Positions 1 through 7,268 of a DNA stretch of 64,000 nucleotides are shown in pieces. The stretch is from Edaphosphingomonas laterariae (GTDB lineage: Bacteria > Pseudomonadota > Alphaproteobacteria > Sphingomonadales > Sphingomonadaceae). The position numbers and the translations under genes are program-made. The stretch spans positions 108,972 to 172,971 of the forward strand of contig NZ_FZOS01000007.1 of NCBI RefSeq assembly GCF_900188165.1, in the 5' to 3' direction. How positions within the stretch are numbered: the stretch's first letter is position 1; every line of letters begins with the position of its first letter. Below the pieces are notes generated by a model. That model made no database searches, was not told where the DNA came from, and worked only from the letters and a program-made list of their open reading frames with translations.

Positions 1-315
1 TATCGCATCCCGCTGTCGGACGCGCTGGGCGAACTGTCGCTGGGCGCCAACTGGGCCTATTCGAGTAGCTACAGCCTGTCGGTGTTCGAAGATCCGCTCG
101 GCATCGAAAATGGCTACAACCAGCTCGATCTGCGTGCGGACCTGAGCGACATCGGCACCGAAGGCTTCTCGATCGGCGCCTTCGTCAACAACGTGACGAA
201 CGAAGTCTACAAGATCGGCGGCGTGCCGATCTATTCGGTGCTCGGCACCACCAGCGTGCTCTACAACGAGCCGCGCACCTGGGGCCTGCAGCTGCGTTAT
301 CGCTTCGGCTCGTAA
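1..315 (+). CDS. TonB-dependent receptor, C-terminal fragment
   Basis: The reading frame is open from the first base of the window and ends at a TAA at 313-315, so only about the last 104 residues are present. The fragment has the alternating pattern of outer-membrane beta strands, a segment reading NVTNEVYKIGG that resembles the late barrel strands of TonB-dependent receptors, and the terminal LQLRYRFGS, an aromatic-ended last strand of the kind recognised by the BAM complex. Such receptors import siderophores, vitamins or oligosaccharides across the outer membrane using TonB energy. The substrate cannot be told from this end. A strong hairpin follows 24 bases after the stop. Confidence 0.8.
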   Translation, partial: YRIPLSDALGELSLGANWAYSSSYSLSVFEDPLGIENGYNQLDLRADLSDIGTEGFSIGAFVNNVTNEVYKIGGVPIYSVLGTTSVLYNEPRTWGLQLRYRFGS

Positions 316-339
316 ACACCGGCTGAAGTAAACTGATCC

Positions 340-375
340 GCCGCCGCGCTTCCACTGACAGGGAAGCGCGGCGGC
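340..375 (+). terminator. Hairpin terminator of the TonB receptor gene
   Basis: Perfect 14-bp stem (340-353 with 362-375) and an 8-base loop, starting 24 bases after the receptor stop codon. It is followed by a short T-containing stretch (gctcgtttc) rather than a full T tract, so it is a plausible but not classical intrinsic terminator. Confidence 0.65.
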
Positions 376-449
376 GCTCGTTTCAGGCAGACGGGGATCA
401 TGCTTGACTCGCCCCGCACCCGCCCATAAGGACGCCGCTCCGCTGCAAC

Positions 450-525
450 GGCCCCTTCGTCTAGCGGTCTAGGACGTCGCCCTCTCACGGCGAAAACACG
501 GGTTCGAGTCCCGTAGGGGTCACCA
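450..525 (+). tRNA. tRNA-Glu (CTC)
   Basis: A 76-base cloverleaf including an encoded CCA. The acceptor stem pairs 450-456 with 516-521 and 515. The anticodon stem-loop cgccCTCTCACggcg gives anticodon CTC, and the T arm carries ggttcgagtcc. The sequence matches the bacterial tRNA-Glu pattern closely. Its last 17 bases (509-525) recur perfectly at 5901-5917, marking it as the integration site of the island that starts immediately downstream. The tRNA stays intact after integration. Confidence 0.96.
509..525 (+). repeat. attL: 17-bp direct repeat in tRNA-Glu 3' end
   Basis: The sequence tcccgtaggggtcacca, from the T stem through the CCA, is repeated exactly at 5901-5917. The flanking bases differ on both sides, so the shared core is exactly 17 bp. 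With an integrase gene 110 bases away, this is the tRNA-side attachment site of an integrated element. Confidence 0.9.
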
Positions 526-635
526 AGCCACCCATTGGCCTTGGAAAACTACCAAAAGCGCGGAAATCCGCCACTTCCAAAGTCCGATCCGATACAAACG
601 GCCACCCCAAAAGTGGCCTTGCGGAGCATCGGGAA

Positions 636-2447
636 ATGCGGTCAAGGCGGGCGGTGCGCTACCTCAAAAAAGATTCGATAGCGGGCCGCCTCATCTATCG
701 GCGGTCATATCCCGAGCCCCTCCGCCCATTCCTCCCTGGCATCTCCAAGGGCGCCAAGGGTCCCCGCGAATTAGTCCGGAGCCTCAAGGCGCGAGATATC
801 ACGGAGCCGGGGGCGCTGGACCTCTATCGCGCGGCAGCGGCCGAGTATGATCTAGCCGTGGCGCACGCCCGCAAGGCGCAGAAATTCTCCGAGAAACAGG
901 CCCGTGGCGAGTTTGACACGCTCAGCGCTGAAACGGTCGCCTATCTCGCCAAGGTCTTTGAAGCCGAATGGCACGCCCGCGAGGAAAGGGACCTTGCAGC
1001 GGGCGGCGCGGCATGGGCCGAACAAGCCCGCCACGGCTGGCAATATATGCTGGACGAATTCCGCGAATGGCGGGTGGAACAAGACCTTTACCACATGGAA
1101 GAATGGTGGGCGGACCAAGCTCGCGAGCTGTGCGCGGCCCAAGGCTACGCACTGGCTCCAGATGATCGCGATGGCCTGTTGCGCCTGTGCGCGGCCCTGA
1201 ATGACGTGGCAATCATCATCAGCGATCAATCCAAGGCCCGGCTCCGGGGCAACATCGTGCCCGTTCCTGCCGCCCCTCCGCGCCCGGAGCGCCGCGAGCC
1301 CCCCACGCGCTTCCCGAAGCTCGCGAGCGCGGCGCAGTCCTTTGAGGCGATCGTGGAGCGGCTCTTGGAAACCGAACGGCTGGGGACCGGTCAATCAACC
1401 AAGGAGGCCGCACGCACGGGACTCCGTTTCTTCCGGGAGGTCCACGGTCAGCCCGCACCATCGGCAATCACGAAGCAGATGGTGTCCGAATGGCTCGATA
1501 TGTTGGCGCAGCGGCCCGCCAAGCTCGACAAGTCCGAAATGGCCTTGCCGCTGTCCGAGGTGGTCGCCCGCTATGAGGGCCGGAAGGACATAAAGCGCCT
1601 GTCATCGACCACGCTGGAAAAATATCTCCGCGCCCTCAACGCCCGCTGGGCCCAAGCCCAGGATGAGGAAGGGTTGATAGCGGACGGTTTGCCCAACCCG
1701 TTCAGCCGCAAACGCGTAACGGCCGCTCCGCACCGCAAGCCCGTCGCCGGCCTTGGCAGGGAGACCCTAGACGCAATCTTTGCCTTGCCGATCTTTACGG
1801 CTGGCGAGCGGCCGACACAGGGCAAGGGCGAAGCGTGCTACTGGCTCCCGCTGTTGATGCTGTGGACCGGGTGCCGCCCGGAGGAAGCCGCCCAGCTCAT
1901 TGTGGATGACATTTCCGTCGATCCCGTGACCGGGCACCCCACGCTGGCGATAACGGGCGATGGTGAGCATCCCGAGAAAGGCCCGCGCCGCTTAAAGACG
2001 GCCAAGCGCTCCTCGGGGGAACGGACAATTCACATTCCCCGGCCGTTGCTGGACCTCAATTTCCTGGCCTATGTGGCAGCCGTTCGGGCAGCGGGACACG
2101 CCGCGCTGTTCCCCAAGCTCCGCACGAAGGGCAAACGCGGCCTCCTGTTCTCGGGCTTCTCCGGTTGGTGGTCGGCCTATCTCCGCGACCATGGGGTGCT
2201 GCCGAAAGGCGACGGCCCTCGGCCTTCCCGCGAATTCCGCCACGTCTGGACCACAGCCGCACGGGAAGCTGGCATACCGAGGGAGGCGCGGGAGTACATT
2301 CAGGGGCATGTGCCGGACAAACGGGCCACCAATGACACCTACGGCGACAGGGAAGCCCTGGGACGGGCGGCGCGAGATATCGCCTTCCCCAAAATCAACC
2401 TCTCGAAGGTCCGCCCGTGGCGCAAGGAGGACATGGCGGCCGATTGA
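636..2447 (+). CDS. Tyrosine-recombinase integrase of the tRNA-Glu island
   Basis: A 603-residue site-specific recombinase expected to integrate and excise the island at tRNA-Glu. The C-terminal catalytic domain shows the family residues: the first Arg in WTGCRPEEAAQL, the second motif FRHVWTTAAREAG, the GH of QGHVPDKR and the nucleophile Tyr in NDTYGD. The N-terminal part (RYLKKDSIAGRLIYRRSYP) resembles the DUF6538-type domain often found on such integrases, and the middle holds a SAM-like core-binding domain. The ATG at 636 has GGAG about nine bases upstream; a GTG at 651 is an alternative. A small hairpin, ggccac/gtggcc (600-618), lies just ahead of the start and may affect expression. Confidence 0.9.
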   Translation: MRSRRAVRYLKKDSIAGRLIYRRSYPEPLRPFLPGISKGAKGPRELVRSLKARDITEPGALDLYRAAAAEYDLAVAHARKAQKFSEKQARGEFDTLSAETVAYLAKVFEAEWHAREERDLAAGGAAWAEQARHGWQYMLDEFREWRVEQDLYHMEEWWADQARELCAAQGYALAPDDRDGLLRLCAALNDVAIIISDQSKARLRGNIVPVPAAPPRPERREPPTRFPKLASAAQSFEAIVERLLETERLGTGQSTKEAARTGLRFFREVHGQPAPSAITKQMVSEWLDMLAQRPAKLDKSEMALPLSEVVARYEGRKDIKRLSSTTLEKYLRALNARWAQAQDEEGLIADGLPNPFSRKRVTAAPHRKPVAGLGRETLDAIFALPIFTAGERPTQGKGEACYWLPLLMLWTGCRPEEAAQLIVDDISVDPVTGHPTLAITGDGEHPEKGPRRLKTAKRSSGERTIHIPRPLLDLNFLAYVAAVRAAGHAALFPKLRTKGKRGLLFSGFSGWWSAYLRDHGVLPKGDGPRPSREFRHVWTTAAREAGIPREAREYIQGHVPDKRATNDTYGDREALGRAARDIAFPKINLSKVRPWRKEDMAAD

Positions 2448-2588
2448 CGCTGTTGTTCCCGCTGTGTCAAACTTGACAGGGTAAAGCCCCGAAAGCCGCT
2501 GAAAGAGCCGGTTTCACGCTCCTTGGTCGAGAACGCTTTCCCGGCCTCCTTAACGACGTTCTGCGGCGAAAAGCCCCGATCGCCGCGC

Positions 2589-3329
2589 CTAAATATCCAA
2601 CAAGGCCGCAGCCTCAGTGTGGTGCATCGGTGTCGGCGGTTCCTCTTCGCGCTCCAGCCGGTCCGCAAGCTCCTGAACGGCCGCCAAGATGGACGCCCGG
2701 CCATCCTCCTCCAGCGTGAAATATGTCCGCCAAAGCGCATCCACGAGGTCCTCGGCTTCTTCGTGCCGCTCACGGGCCAACGCCGCCTCGTCCTCCTCCG
2801 CATTGCGCGGCTTATAGCCGTCCGGAAACTCGGTGTCCTGATCCAGTGCCTCGCCCCGCGCCTTGAGTTTCTGACGAAGAGCCTCGTGGCTAAGGACCCC
2901 GCCTAGCTCAGCAGATATTACGCGGCTCGGCTTGGTAAGGCCCCGCTCGTCGATATGCCCCCTGCGCTCAAGGTAGAGGTCAAGCATCCGGTCCTTGTCG
3001 GCCCTTGTCAGTCGCTTCCCGTGCTTGGTGTTCGCCGTGAGCGCTACCGCTTGCGCATCGGCCAGCGACATCTTCGCGACCTCCGCCTTGATCGCACCGA
3101 ATCCCGCCTGCCTATGGGCCGCGAGGCGATGGAAGCCGTCCACGAGGTAAAGCGCCTCCCCAACCTTCGCGACCTTCACGGGCGGCATTTCCTGCCCTTG
3201 CGTCAGGACGCGCTCATACTGCCTCACGGTGCTGGGATCGGTGCCGTTCGCCCGGTTCTGGAGGTCCTTCCGCTCCCGCACGGCGCTAACGGCCAGCGTT
3301 TCCTCTTTCCAATTATGCTTCGCCTTCAC
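2589..3329 (-). CDS. ParB/Spo0J-family nuclease-domain protein
   Basis: A 246-residue protein with a ParB N-terminal (ParB/Srx-like) domain. It has the typical core VDGFHRLAAHRQAG at about residues 63-76, preceded by MPPVKVAKVGEALYL, and a helical middle (LTRADKDRMLDLYLE) as in DNA-binding ParB relatives. No ParA partner is present, so chromosome-style partitioning is unlikely. On small islands such proteins are usually regulators or nucleases of unknown role. It starts at a GTG at 3329 with GAAGGAC about ten bases upstream. It converges on the integrase with about 140 bases between the stops. Product class is well supported; function is not. Confidence 0.78.
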   Translation of the reverse strand: MKAKHNWKEETLAVSAVRERKDLQNRANGTDPSTVRQYERVLTQGQEMPPVKVAKVGEALYLVDGFHRLAAHRQAGFGAIKAEVAKMSLADAQAVALTANTKHGKRLTRADKDRMLDLYLERRGHIDERGLTKPSRVISAELGGVLSHEALRQKLKARGEALDQDTEFPDGYKPRNAEEDEAALARERHEEAEDLVDALWRTYFTLEEDGRASILAAVQELADRLEREEEPPTPMHHTEAAALLDI

Positions 3330-3628
3330 GCACTCACGTCCTTCTCGATCGTCGCAATCATCATCATTGTAGCCGTCCCCTGCGGGTCTCGCGGCCAGTG
3401 TCCAGCCTTTTCGGGTCCCAGCCCGTCCATCGCCGCCGCTCGCCTGGAAGTACCTCGTATCGGACTCCCTAGGGCCGTGTGGTGAGCCCTAAGCCCCGCT
3501 GTGGCGCGGACAACAGCCCGACACCGCCACCCGAATATCATCCGGGTTAAATGCTCCCCGATCCAGCCCCGCGAGGCCCAACGCCCCCGTTCGGCAGCTC
3601 CGCGCCGCGCCAAGCCGCCCCAGGGTCC
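3330..3628. other. Gap between ParB-like and recombinase genes
   Basis: About 300 bases with no convincing gene. A minus-strand frame (3326-3613, TTG start) spans it and overlaps the ParB-like start by four bases (GTGA), but its composition (rich in Arg, Trp, Ala, Gly) does not look like a protein. The ParB-like gene has its own ribosome-binding site here. No other structure was seen. Confidence 0.4.
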
Positions 3629-4207
3629 TCACGCCGCGCAATGACGCTTTACGGTGGTCGGGGAGATGTCGAAATGGTCCGCAGTCGCCTTGATGCTCGC
3701 CCCGTTCGCCTTGCGCCACGCGACCACCTCGGCCCTGTCCGCCTTGCTTGGCCGCCCCAGGCTCGCCTTGCCGCGATGGGTGAGCCCCGTGACCACTAAG
3801 TGTGCCCGAGCTACCGTGCGGCCCGCCTCGCACCGTTCCCTGATCCGGTTGCGCTCGATCTCCGCCATCTGGGCGAGGACGGCGACGATGATCTTGCCCG
3901 CGTCCCCGGCGATCGGCCCAAGGCCACTCACGTCCACGGTTACGCCCCGATCCAGAAGCGCCTTCACGGTCGCCTGAACGTCCAGCGCATCGCGGCCCAG
4001 CCGGTCGATCGCATAGACGTGGACGCTATCGCCCTTCCGGACGTGCTTGAGCAACGCGGCGAAGTCTGGCCGGTCCGCTGCCGGTGTCGTCCCGCTGATC
4101 CCCTCATCGGTGAATTCCTCATCGAAATTCCCGCCCAGGGCTTCCCGCTGCGCCTCCACGGATTGGTCCAGGGTCGAGACTCGGTAGTAGGCAACACGAT
4201 GGGACAC
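3629..4207 (-). CDS. Serine recombinase (resolvase/invertase family)
   Basis: A 192-residue recombinase of the resolvase/DNA-invertase family, which cuts and rejoins DNA through a phosphoserine link. The N-terminal catalytic domain shows AYYRVSTLDQS, with the nucleophile Ser at about residue 11, then the YAIDRLGRD motif and the helix IIVAVLAQMAEIERNRIRER that forms the dimer and DNA-spanning arm. The C-terminal LGRPSKADR...ATADHFDISPTTVKRH is a helix-turn-helix of the Hin type. The length is normal and the domains are complete, so it is probably active. The start at 4207 is followed upstream by a region of short repeats (4251-4340) that could be its recombination site. Confidence 0.92.
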   Translation of the reverse strand: MSHRVAYYRVSTLDQSVEAQREALGGNFDEEFTDEGISGTTPAADRPDFAALLKHVRKGDSVHVYAIDRLGRDALDVQATVKALLDRGVTVDVSGLGPIAGDAGKIIVAVLAQMAEIERNRIRERCEAGRTVARAHLVVTGLTHRGKASLGRPSKADRAEVVAWRKANGASIKATADHFDISPTTVKRHCAA

Positions 4208-4862
4208 GGGGCAGCTCCGAATGGTCCGAAAGATACGTGGCCCATATCGGTCTAGTCCATAATCATGTCGACATATCTTGTGGGCCGATCTGCCATGCCC
4301 GCTATGGGCTGGACCAGAACCTAGAAGTTATGGACCAGAAAGGGGAATCCACGTCAGTCGCCCACCCCGCCCACTGTTGCCAGATAGACCATCCTCGGCG
4401 TGGGCAAATGTCCCCAACGGCCCCGGAGCGCGGCCCTAATGTCCCGCACCCCACGGCTGGCTGCACCCCGAGCCCCGGGCCGTCCTCATCGCCCCCAGCG
4501 TCTTCCCGCCATCCTCGCGCTCCTCTCAGCCCGGACGCCAGCGGGGCAGCGAATGCCCAGGGTGTCGCGGGTCCCTCCCGCCGCCCTCGGTGGTCCCAAG
4601 CGATTTCCGCCAATCAGGATTCGAGACTGGCGGCTTCGCTAGAGAAAAATTCCGGCCGGTCGGACCCTAGCTCCATCCTCGCGCCGCTGGAGAATTCCCG
4701 AGGGCACACAGCGCGGGTCCCCTTTCGGTGCTTCCGGTTCCATCGGCCGAGGTCGGTGGCGCGGCTGGGAAGCGTGGGGTTACATTTTGGCTGTGAGGTC
4801 GGCCTAGGGGCTGTTCGGGGCAGAAGAGCAAGGGCTGGATTGCGGACGGAAACGGTCCGATA
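4208..4862. other. 655-base non-coding stretch with repeats near the recombinase
   Basis: No credible gene. A plus-strand frame (4237-4989) covers it but is rich in Pro, Ser and Arg and looks like a high-GC shadow. Its first 130 bases hold the repeated tggaccagaa motif, described separately. The rest has no repeat or hairpin I could recognise. Confidence 0.4.
4251..4340. promoter_or_regulatory. Clustered tggaccagaa repeats: possible res site or operator
   Basis: The 10-mer tggaccagaa occurs at 4310-4319 and again at 4331-4340, exactly 21 bases apart (two helical turns). A near copy in inverted orientation lies at 4251-4259, inside ctagtccataat (4252-4263), which mirrors gttatggaccag (4328-4339) at 10 of 12 positions. 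The cluster starts about 45 bases upstream of the serine recombinase start, where resolvases usually keep their res site and promoter. This is inference from pattern and position only. Confidence 0.4.
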
Positions 4863-5426
4863 TTACCCCCACGGACCGCCCGATAGCGATTTGCTTGTCG
4901 CGAGGCGGGCCAAAGCCCGATCGACATTGCCCTTTATTGCTTCCTTATCACCAAAGAAAATCGAGGCTACTTCATCAAAGCCGAACTGAGCATCTATCTG
5001 AAAGTCAGACAAAGGTGCTGGCACGTCCCATTCATCATTGCTCTGCCGGATTGGCGACAGCGCACCGCAGATTTGCATTCGGAACTGCCCAAGAATCCGA
5101 TCAGCCTCGAATGTTAGCCGGAGCCTTGAAACGGCATGCGTCCGCAAACCACCATATTCATAAGCCTCCAGCCCGTGGCACTCGCTCATCTCGCCAAGGT
5201 AGGGGCCTTCGAAGCTAAACACGGAAGTCTCACGCTCAAGACAATGCGTTAGAACGGCGCTCGGCACATAGATCGCCAAGTGGGCACCTCTCGTCGAAAC
5301 GCGATCGGTGTCTGGGTCTAATCTATGCACGCTGATGCCCAAGGTCAGAAAACTGAGCGAGCAATGCGTGTAGCTCAGGTCGGGCCGACCAGCCACGACT
5401 ACGCTGACATTTCCAATCTTTGCCAT
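4863..5426 (-). CDS. Island cargo protein of unknown function
   Basis: A 187-residue protein with no family I recognise. It has ordinary soluble-protein composition, balanced charge and no membrane segment or signal peptide. Segments such as GNVSVVVAGRPDLSYTHC and THAVSRLRLTFEADRI alternate like beta strands, and the C-terminus is helical and charged (GDKEAIKGNVDRALARL). I prefer the ATG at 5426 with a GAGG about 13 bases upstream; the frame stays open to a TTG at 5447. Codon use is less extreme than in the core genes. It is the only sizeable non-recombination gene of the tRNA-Glu island, hence its likely cargo. Confidence 0.65.
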   Translation of the reverse strand: MAKIGNVSVVVAGRPDLSYTHCSLSFLTLGISVHRLDPDTDRVSTRGAHLAIYVPSAVLTHCLERETSVFSFEGPYLGEMSECHGLEAYEYGGLRTHAVSRLRLTFEADRILGQFRMQICGALSPIRQSNDEWDVPAPLSDFQIDAQFGFDEVASIFFGDKEAIKGNVDRALARLATSKSLSGGPWG

Positions 5427-5574
5427 CGGATAGACGTGTAGCCTCAAAGCGACATGCCATGCCAGCTTCGAAACCGCTCCCGGTCATAGCGCTCCAGCGA
5501 AGTCCCAGCCGCCAACGAGGAACGCCCGAGGACCACATGATCCCCGAGCCTCATCCGCGCCTCGTCTAGCCGCC

Positions 5575-5742
5575 TTACGCCGCCAAAAGCCGCTCAAGGT
5601 CCACTCGGGTCATCACCACGTCACTCACAGCCCCGAGATGATCCCGCTGGATCACCACGAAAACGCCATCGTCCATCCGCTCGGCATGGCCGTCCGTAAG
5701 CTCGATCGTGTTCGCGGGGGCTGACGTGGCGATGATGGTCAT
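5575..5742 (-). CDS. Small protein (55 aa) beside attR
   Basis: A 55-residue protein starting MTIIATSAPANTIELTDG and ending in a charged helix, MTRVDLERLLAA. The middle (GVFVVIQRDHLGAVSDVV) looks like two beta strands. The frame is open further upstream, but the ATG at 5742 has a good ribosome-binding site (GAAGGAC) about 12 bases ahead. No family is recognised. Lying between the cargo gene and the right end, it could be an antitoxin-like or accessory protein, but nothing shows this directly. Confidence 0.5.
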   Translation of the reverse strand: MTIIATSAPANTIELTDGHAERMDDGVFVVIQRDHLGAVSDVVMTRVDLERLLAA

Positions 5743-5900
5743 AGCGTCCGGTTGTCCTTCAAGTTTCCGCTCGTCGCTGATCGGTGAGCTGTGGGCGGCG
5801 CTCCCTATTGAAGGCGATACAGAATGGCAATACGAATGGGCGCAAGGAATCGGCATGAAAAGTGGCTTATTTCCTTGGCTTCGTTGACTTGCAGCGCTCC

Positions 5901-5917
5901 TCCCGTAGGGGTCACCA
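5901..5917 (+). repeat. attR: distal copy of the tRNA-Glu 3' end
   Basis: An exact second copy of the 17 bases ending tRNA-Glu, in the same orientation, 36 bases before the kdpE stop codon. It marks the right end of the island. The rest of the tRNA is not repeated here, as expected for integration into a tRNA 3' end. Confidence 0.9.
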
Positions 5918-5953
5918 TTCCCGCCCACGCGGCGCAGCAAGCACCTCAGCCCT

Positions 5954-6661
5954 TCAAGTTCCCTCCGCGCCGGGCCGCGCCAGCAGGCGGTAGCCGACGG
6001 CCAGTTCGTTGACGATCAGCCTGGGGCGGCTGGTGTCCTGTTCCAGTTTTTGCCGCAGACCGCGGACGGCGATGCGGAGATAATCGACCCGGTCTTCATG
6101 CGCCGGGCCCCATACGGCCTTCAGCAATTGCGCGTGGCTGATCACGCGATCGGGCCGGCGGGCGAGTTCGGCCAGGATGCCATATTCCTTGGGGGTCAGG
6201 TGCACTTCGTCGCCATCGCGGGTGACGCGGCGGTGGGCGAGGTCGATGCGGATATTGCCCGCGTCGATACGATCCTGCTCGCCATTGCCGGACAATCGGT
6301 GGCGCAGCGCCGTGCGCACGCGGGCGAGCACCTCCTCGGTATCGAACGGCTTGGTGACATAATCGTCGGCGCTGAGATCGAGCGCGGCCACCTTTTCGGC
6401 CGTATCATCGCGCGCGGAGACAACCAGAACGGTCGCGCCCGAGCGCTGCTTGATCGGCTGGATCAGTTCCAGCCCGTCGCGATCGGGCAGCCCGAGATCG
6501 AGCAGGACGACCTCGGGCTTTTCGATGTCGGCCAGCGACAGGCCTTCGCGGGCGGAGCCGGCTTCCGTCACCTCATGCCCGGCGCGCTGGAGGGCGGCGC
6601 GGAGGAGGCGACGGATATGGGCGTCATCCTCTATCACCAATATCCGGGCGGTCTGCGGCAT
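5954..6661 (-). CDS. kdpE: KdpE, potassium-system response regulator
   Basis: A 235-residue OmpR/PhoB-type response regulator that activates the kdp genes when KdpD phosphorylates it. The receiver domain has the acidic pair EDD (residues 11-13), the phosphoacceptor Asp in VVLLDLGLPD and the Lys of DDYVTKPF. The C-terminal winged helix runs from IDLAHRRVTRDGDEVHLTPKEY to RVDYLRIAVRGLRQKLE, which is typical of KdpE. It is the last gene of the minus-strand kdp unit, nine bases after kdpC. Its partner kinase gene kdpD is not next to it but divergent at the other end of the locus. Confidence 0.95.
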   Translation of the reverse strand: MPQTARILVIEDDAHIRRLLRAALQRAGHEVTEAGSAREGLSLADIEKPEVVLLDLGLPDRDGLELIQPIKQRSGATVLVVSARDDTAEKVAALDLSADDYVTKPFDTEEVLARVRTALRHRLSGNGEQDRIDAGNIRIDLAHRRVTRDGDEVHLTPKEYGILAELARRPDRVISHAQLLKAVWGPAHEDRVDYLRIAVRGLRQKLEQDTSRPRLIVNELAVGYRLLARPGAEGT

Positions 6662-6670
6662 GGCGGCAGA

Positions 6671-7258
6671 TTAGCGGCCGGCCGCCATGCGGTCGAGCGC
6701 GCGATTGAGCGCCAGCACGTTGACGCGCGGTTCGCCCAATATGCCGATCAGGGGCTTTTCCCGATGGGCCTCCACCAGTTCGCGCAGCGGTGCGACGGGC
6801 AGGCCGCGCGCACGCGCCACGCGATCGACCTGATAGAGCGCGGCGGCCGGGCTGATATGCGGATCGAGGCCCGAGCCCGATGTCGTCACGAGATCGATCG
6901 GCACGGCCTTGCCGGGGGCGGTGGCCGCAAGCGCCTTCACATCGGCACCGGCGCGATCGGCCAACGCCTGGCTGGCCGGGCCGAGATTGGAGCCGCTGGA
7001 GGCCGACGCATCATAGCCATCGGCGCCGGCAGCCGACGGCCGGCCATGGAAATAGGCGTCGCTCGCGAAACGCTGGCCGATCAGTTCGGACCCGACGACC
7101 TGGCCGCCATCGCGGATCAGGCTGCCATTGGCCTGTTTCGGGAACAGTGCCTGGCCGATGCCGGTCAGCGCGAGCGGATAGACAATGCCGAGCAGCAGCG
7201 CGAAGGCGATCAGCAGCATGAACGCGGGGCGCAGGGCGGTTTTAAGATCGGTGAGCAT
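6671..7258 (-). CDS. kdpC: KdpC, potassium ATPase subunit C
   Basis: About 195 residues. KdpC is the single-span subunit that stabilises the KdpFABC potassium pump and helps nucleotide binding. One N-terminal membrane helix is visible ([20 protein letters not shown]), followed by the family block [21 protein letters not shown] and [20 protein letters not shown] chose the ATG at 7258 because GAGGATC lies about seven bases upstream and the sequence from there matches known N-termini; the frame itself extends to 7276. It lies ten bases after kdpB and nine before kdpE, within one transcription unit. Confidence 0.95.
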   Translation of the reverse strand: MLTDLKTALRPAFMLLIAFALLLGIVYPLALTGIGQALFPKQANGSLIRDGGQVVGSELIGQRFASDAYFHGRPSAAGADGYDASASSGSNLGPASQALADRAGADVKALAATAPGKAVPIDLVTTSGSGLDPHISPAAALYQVDRVARARGLPVAPLRELVEAHREKPLIGILGEPRVNVLALNRALDRMAAGR

Positions 7259-7268
7259 CTGAAGATCC

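Larger units (their letters stand above)
509..5917. mobile_element. Small integrated genomic island in tRNA-Glu
   Basis: A 5.4-kb insertion bounded by a perfect 17-bp repeat of the tRNA-Glu 3' end. It carries, in order, a tyrosine integrase (plus strand) beside the tRNA, then on the minus strand a ParB-like protein, a serine recombinase, a protein of unknown function and a 55-residue protein. Several non-coding gaps contrast with the tight packing outside. On the left lies a TonB-receptor gene and on the right the kdp locus, both chromosomal in character. There are no obvious replication, conjugation or phage structural genes, so it is probably a mobilisable or decayed integrative element. 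Confidence 0.85.

Noticed and set aside
3326..3613. 95-codon minus-strand frame overlapping the ParB-like start by GTGA
   Set aside because: TTG start, Arg/Trp/Ala-rich composition and no domain; the ParB-like gene has its own ribosome-binding site, so the overlap looks accidental.
4237..4989. 250-codon plus-strand frame after the serine recombinase
   Set aside because: Low-complexity Pro/Ser/Arg composition, overlaps the cargo gene on the other strand and lacks a ribosome-binding site.
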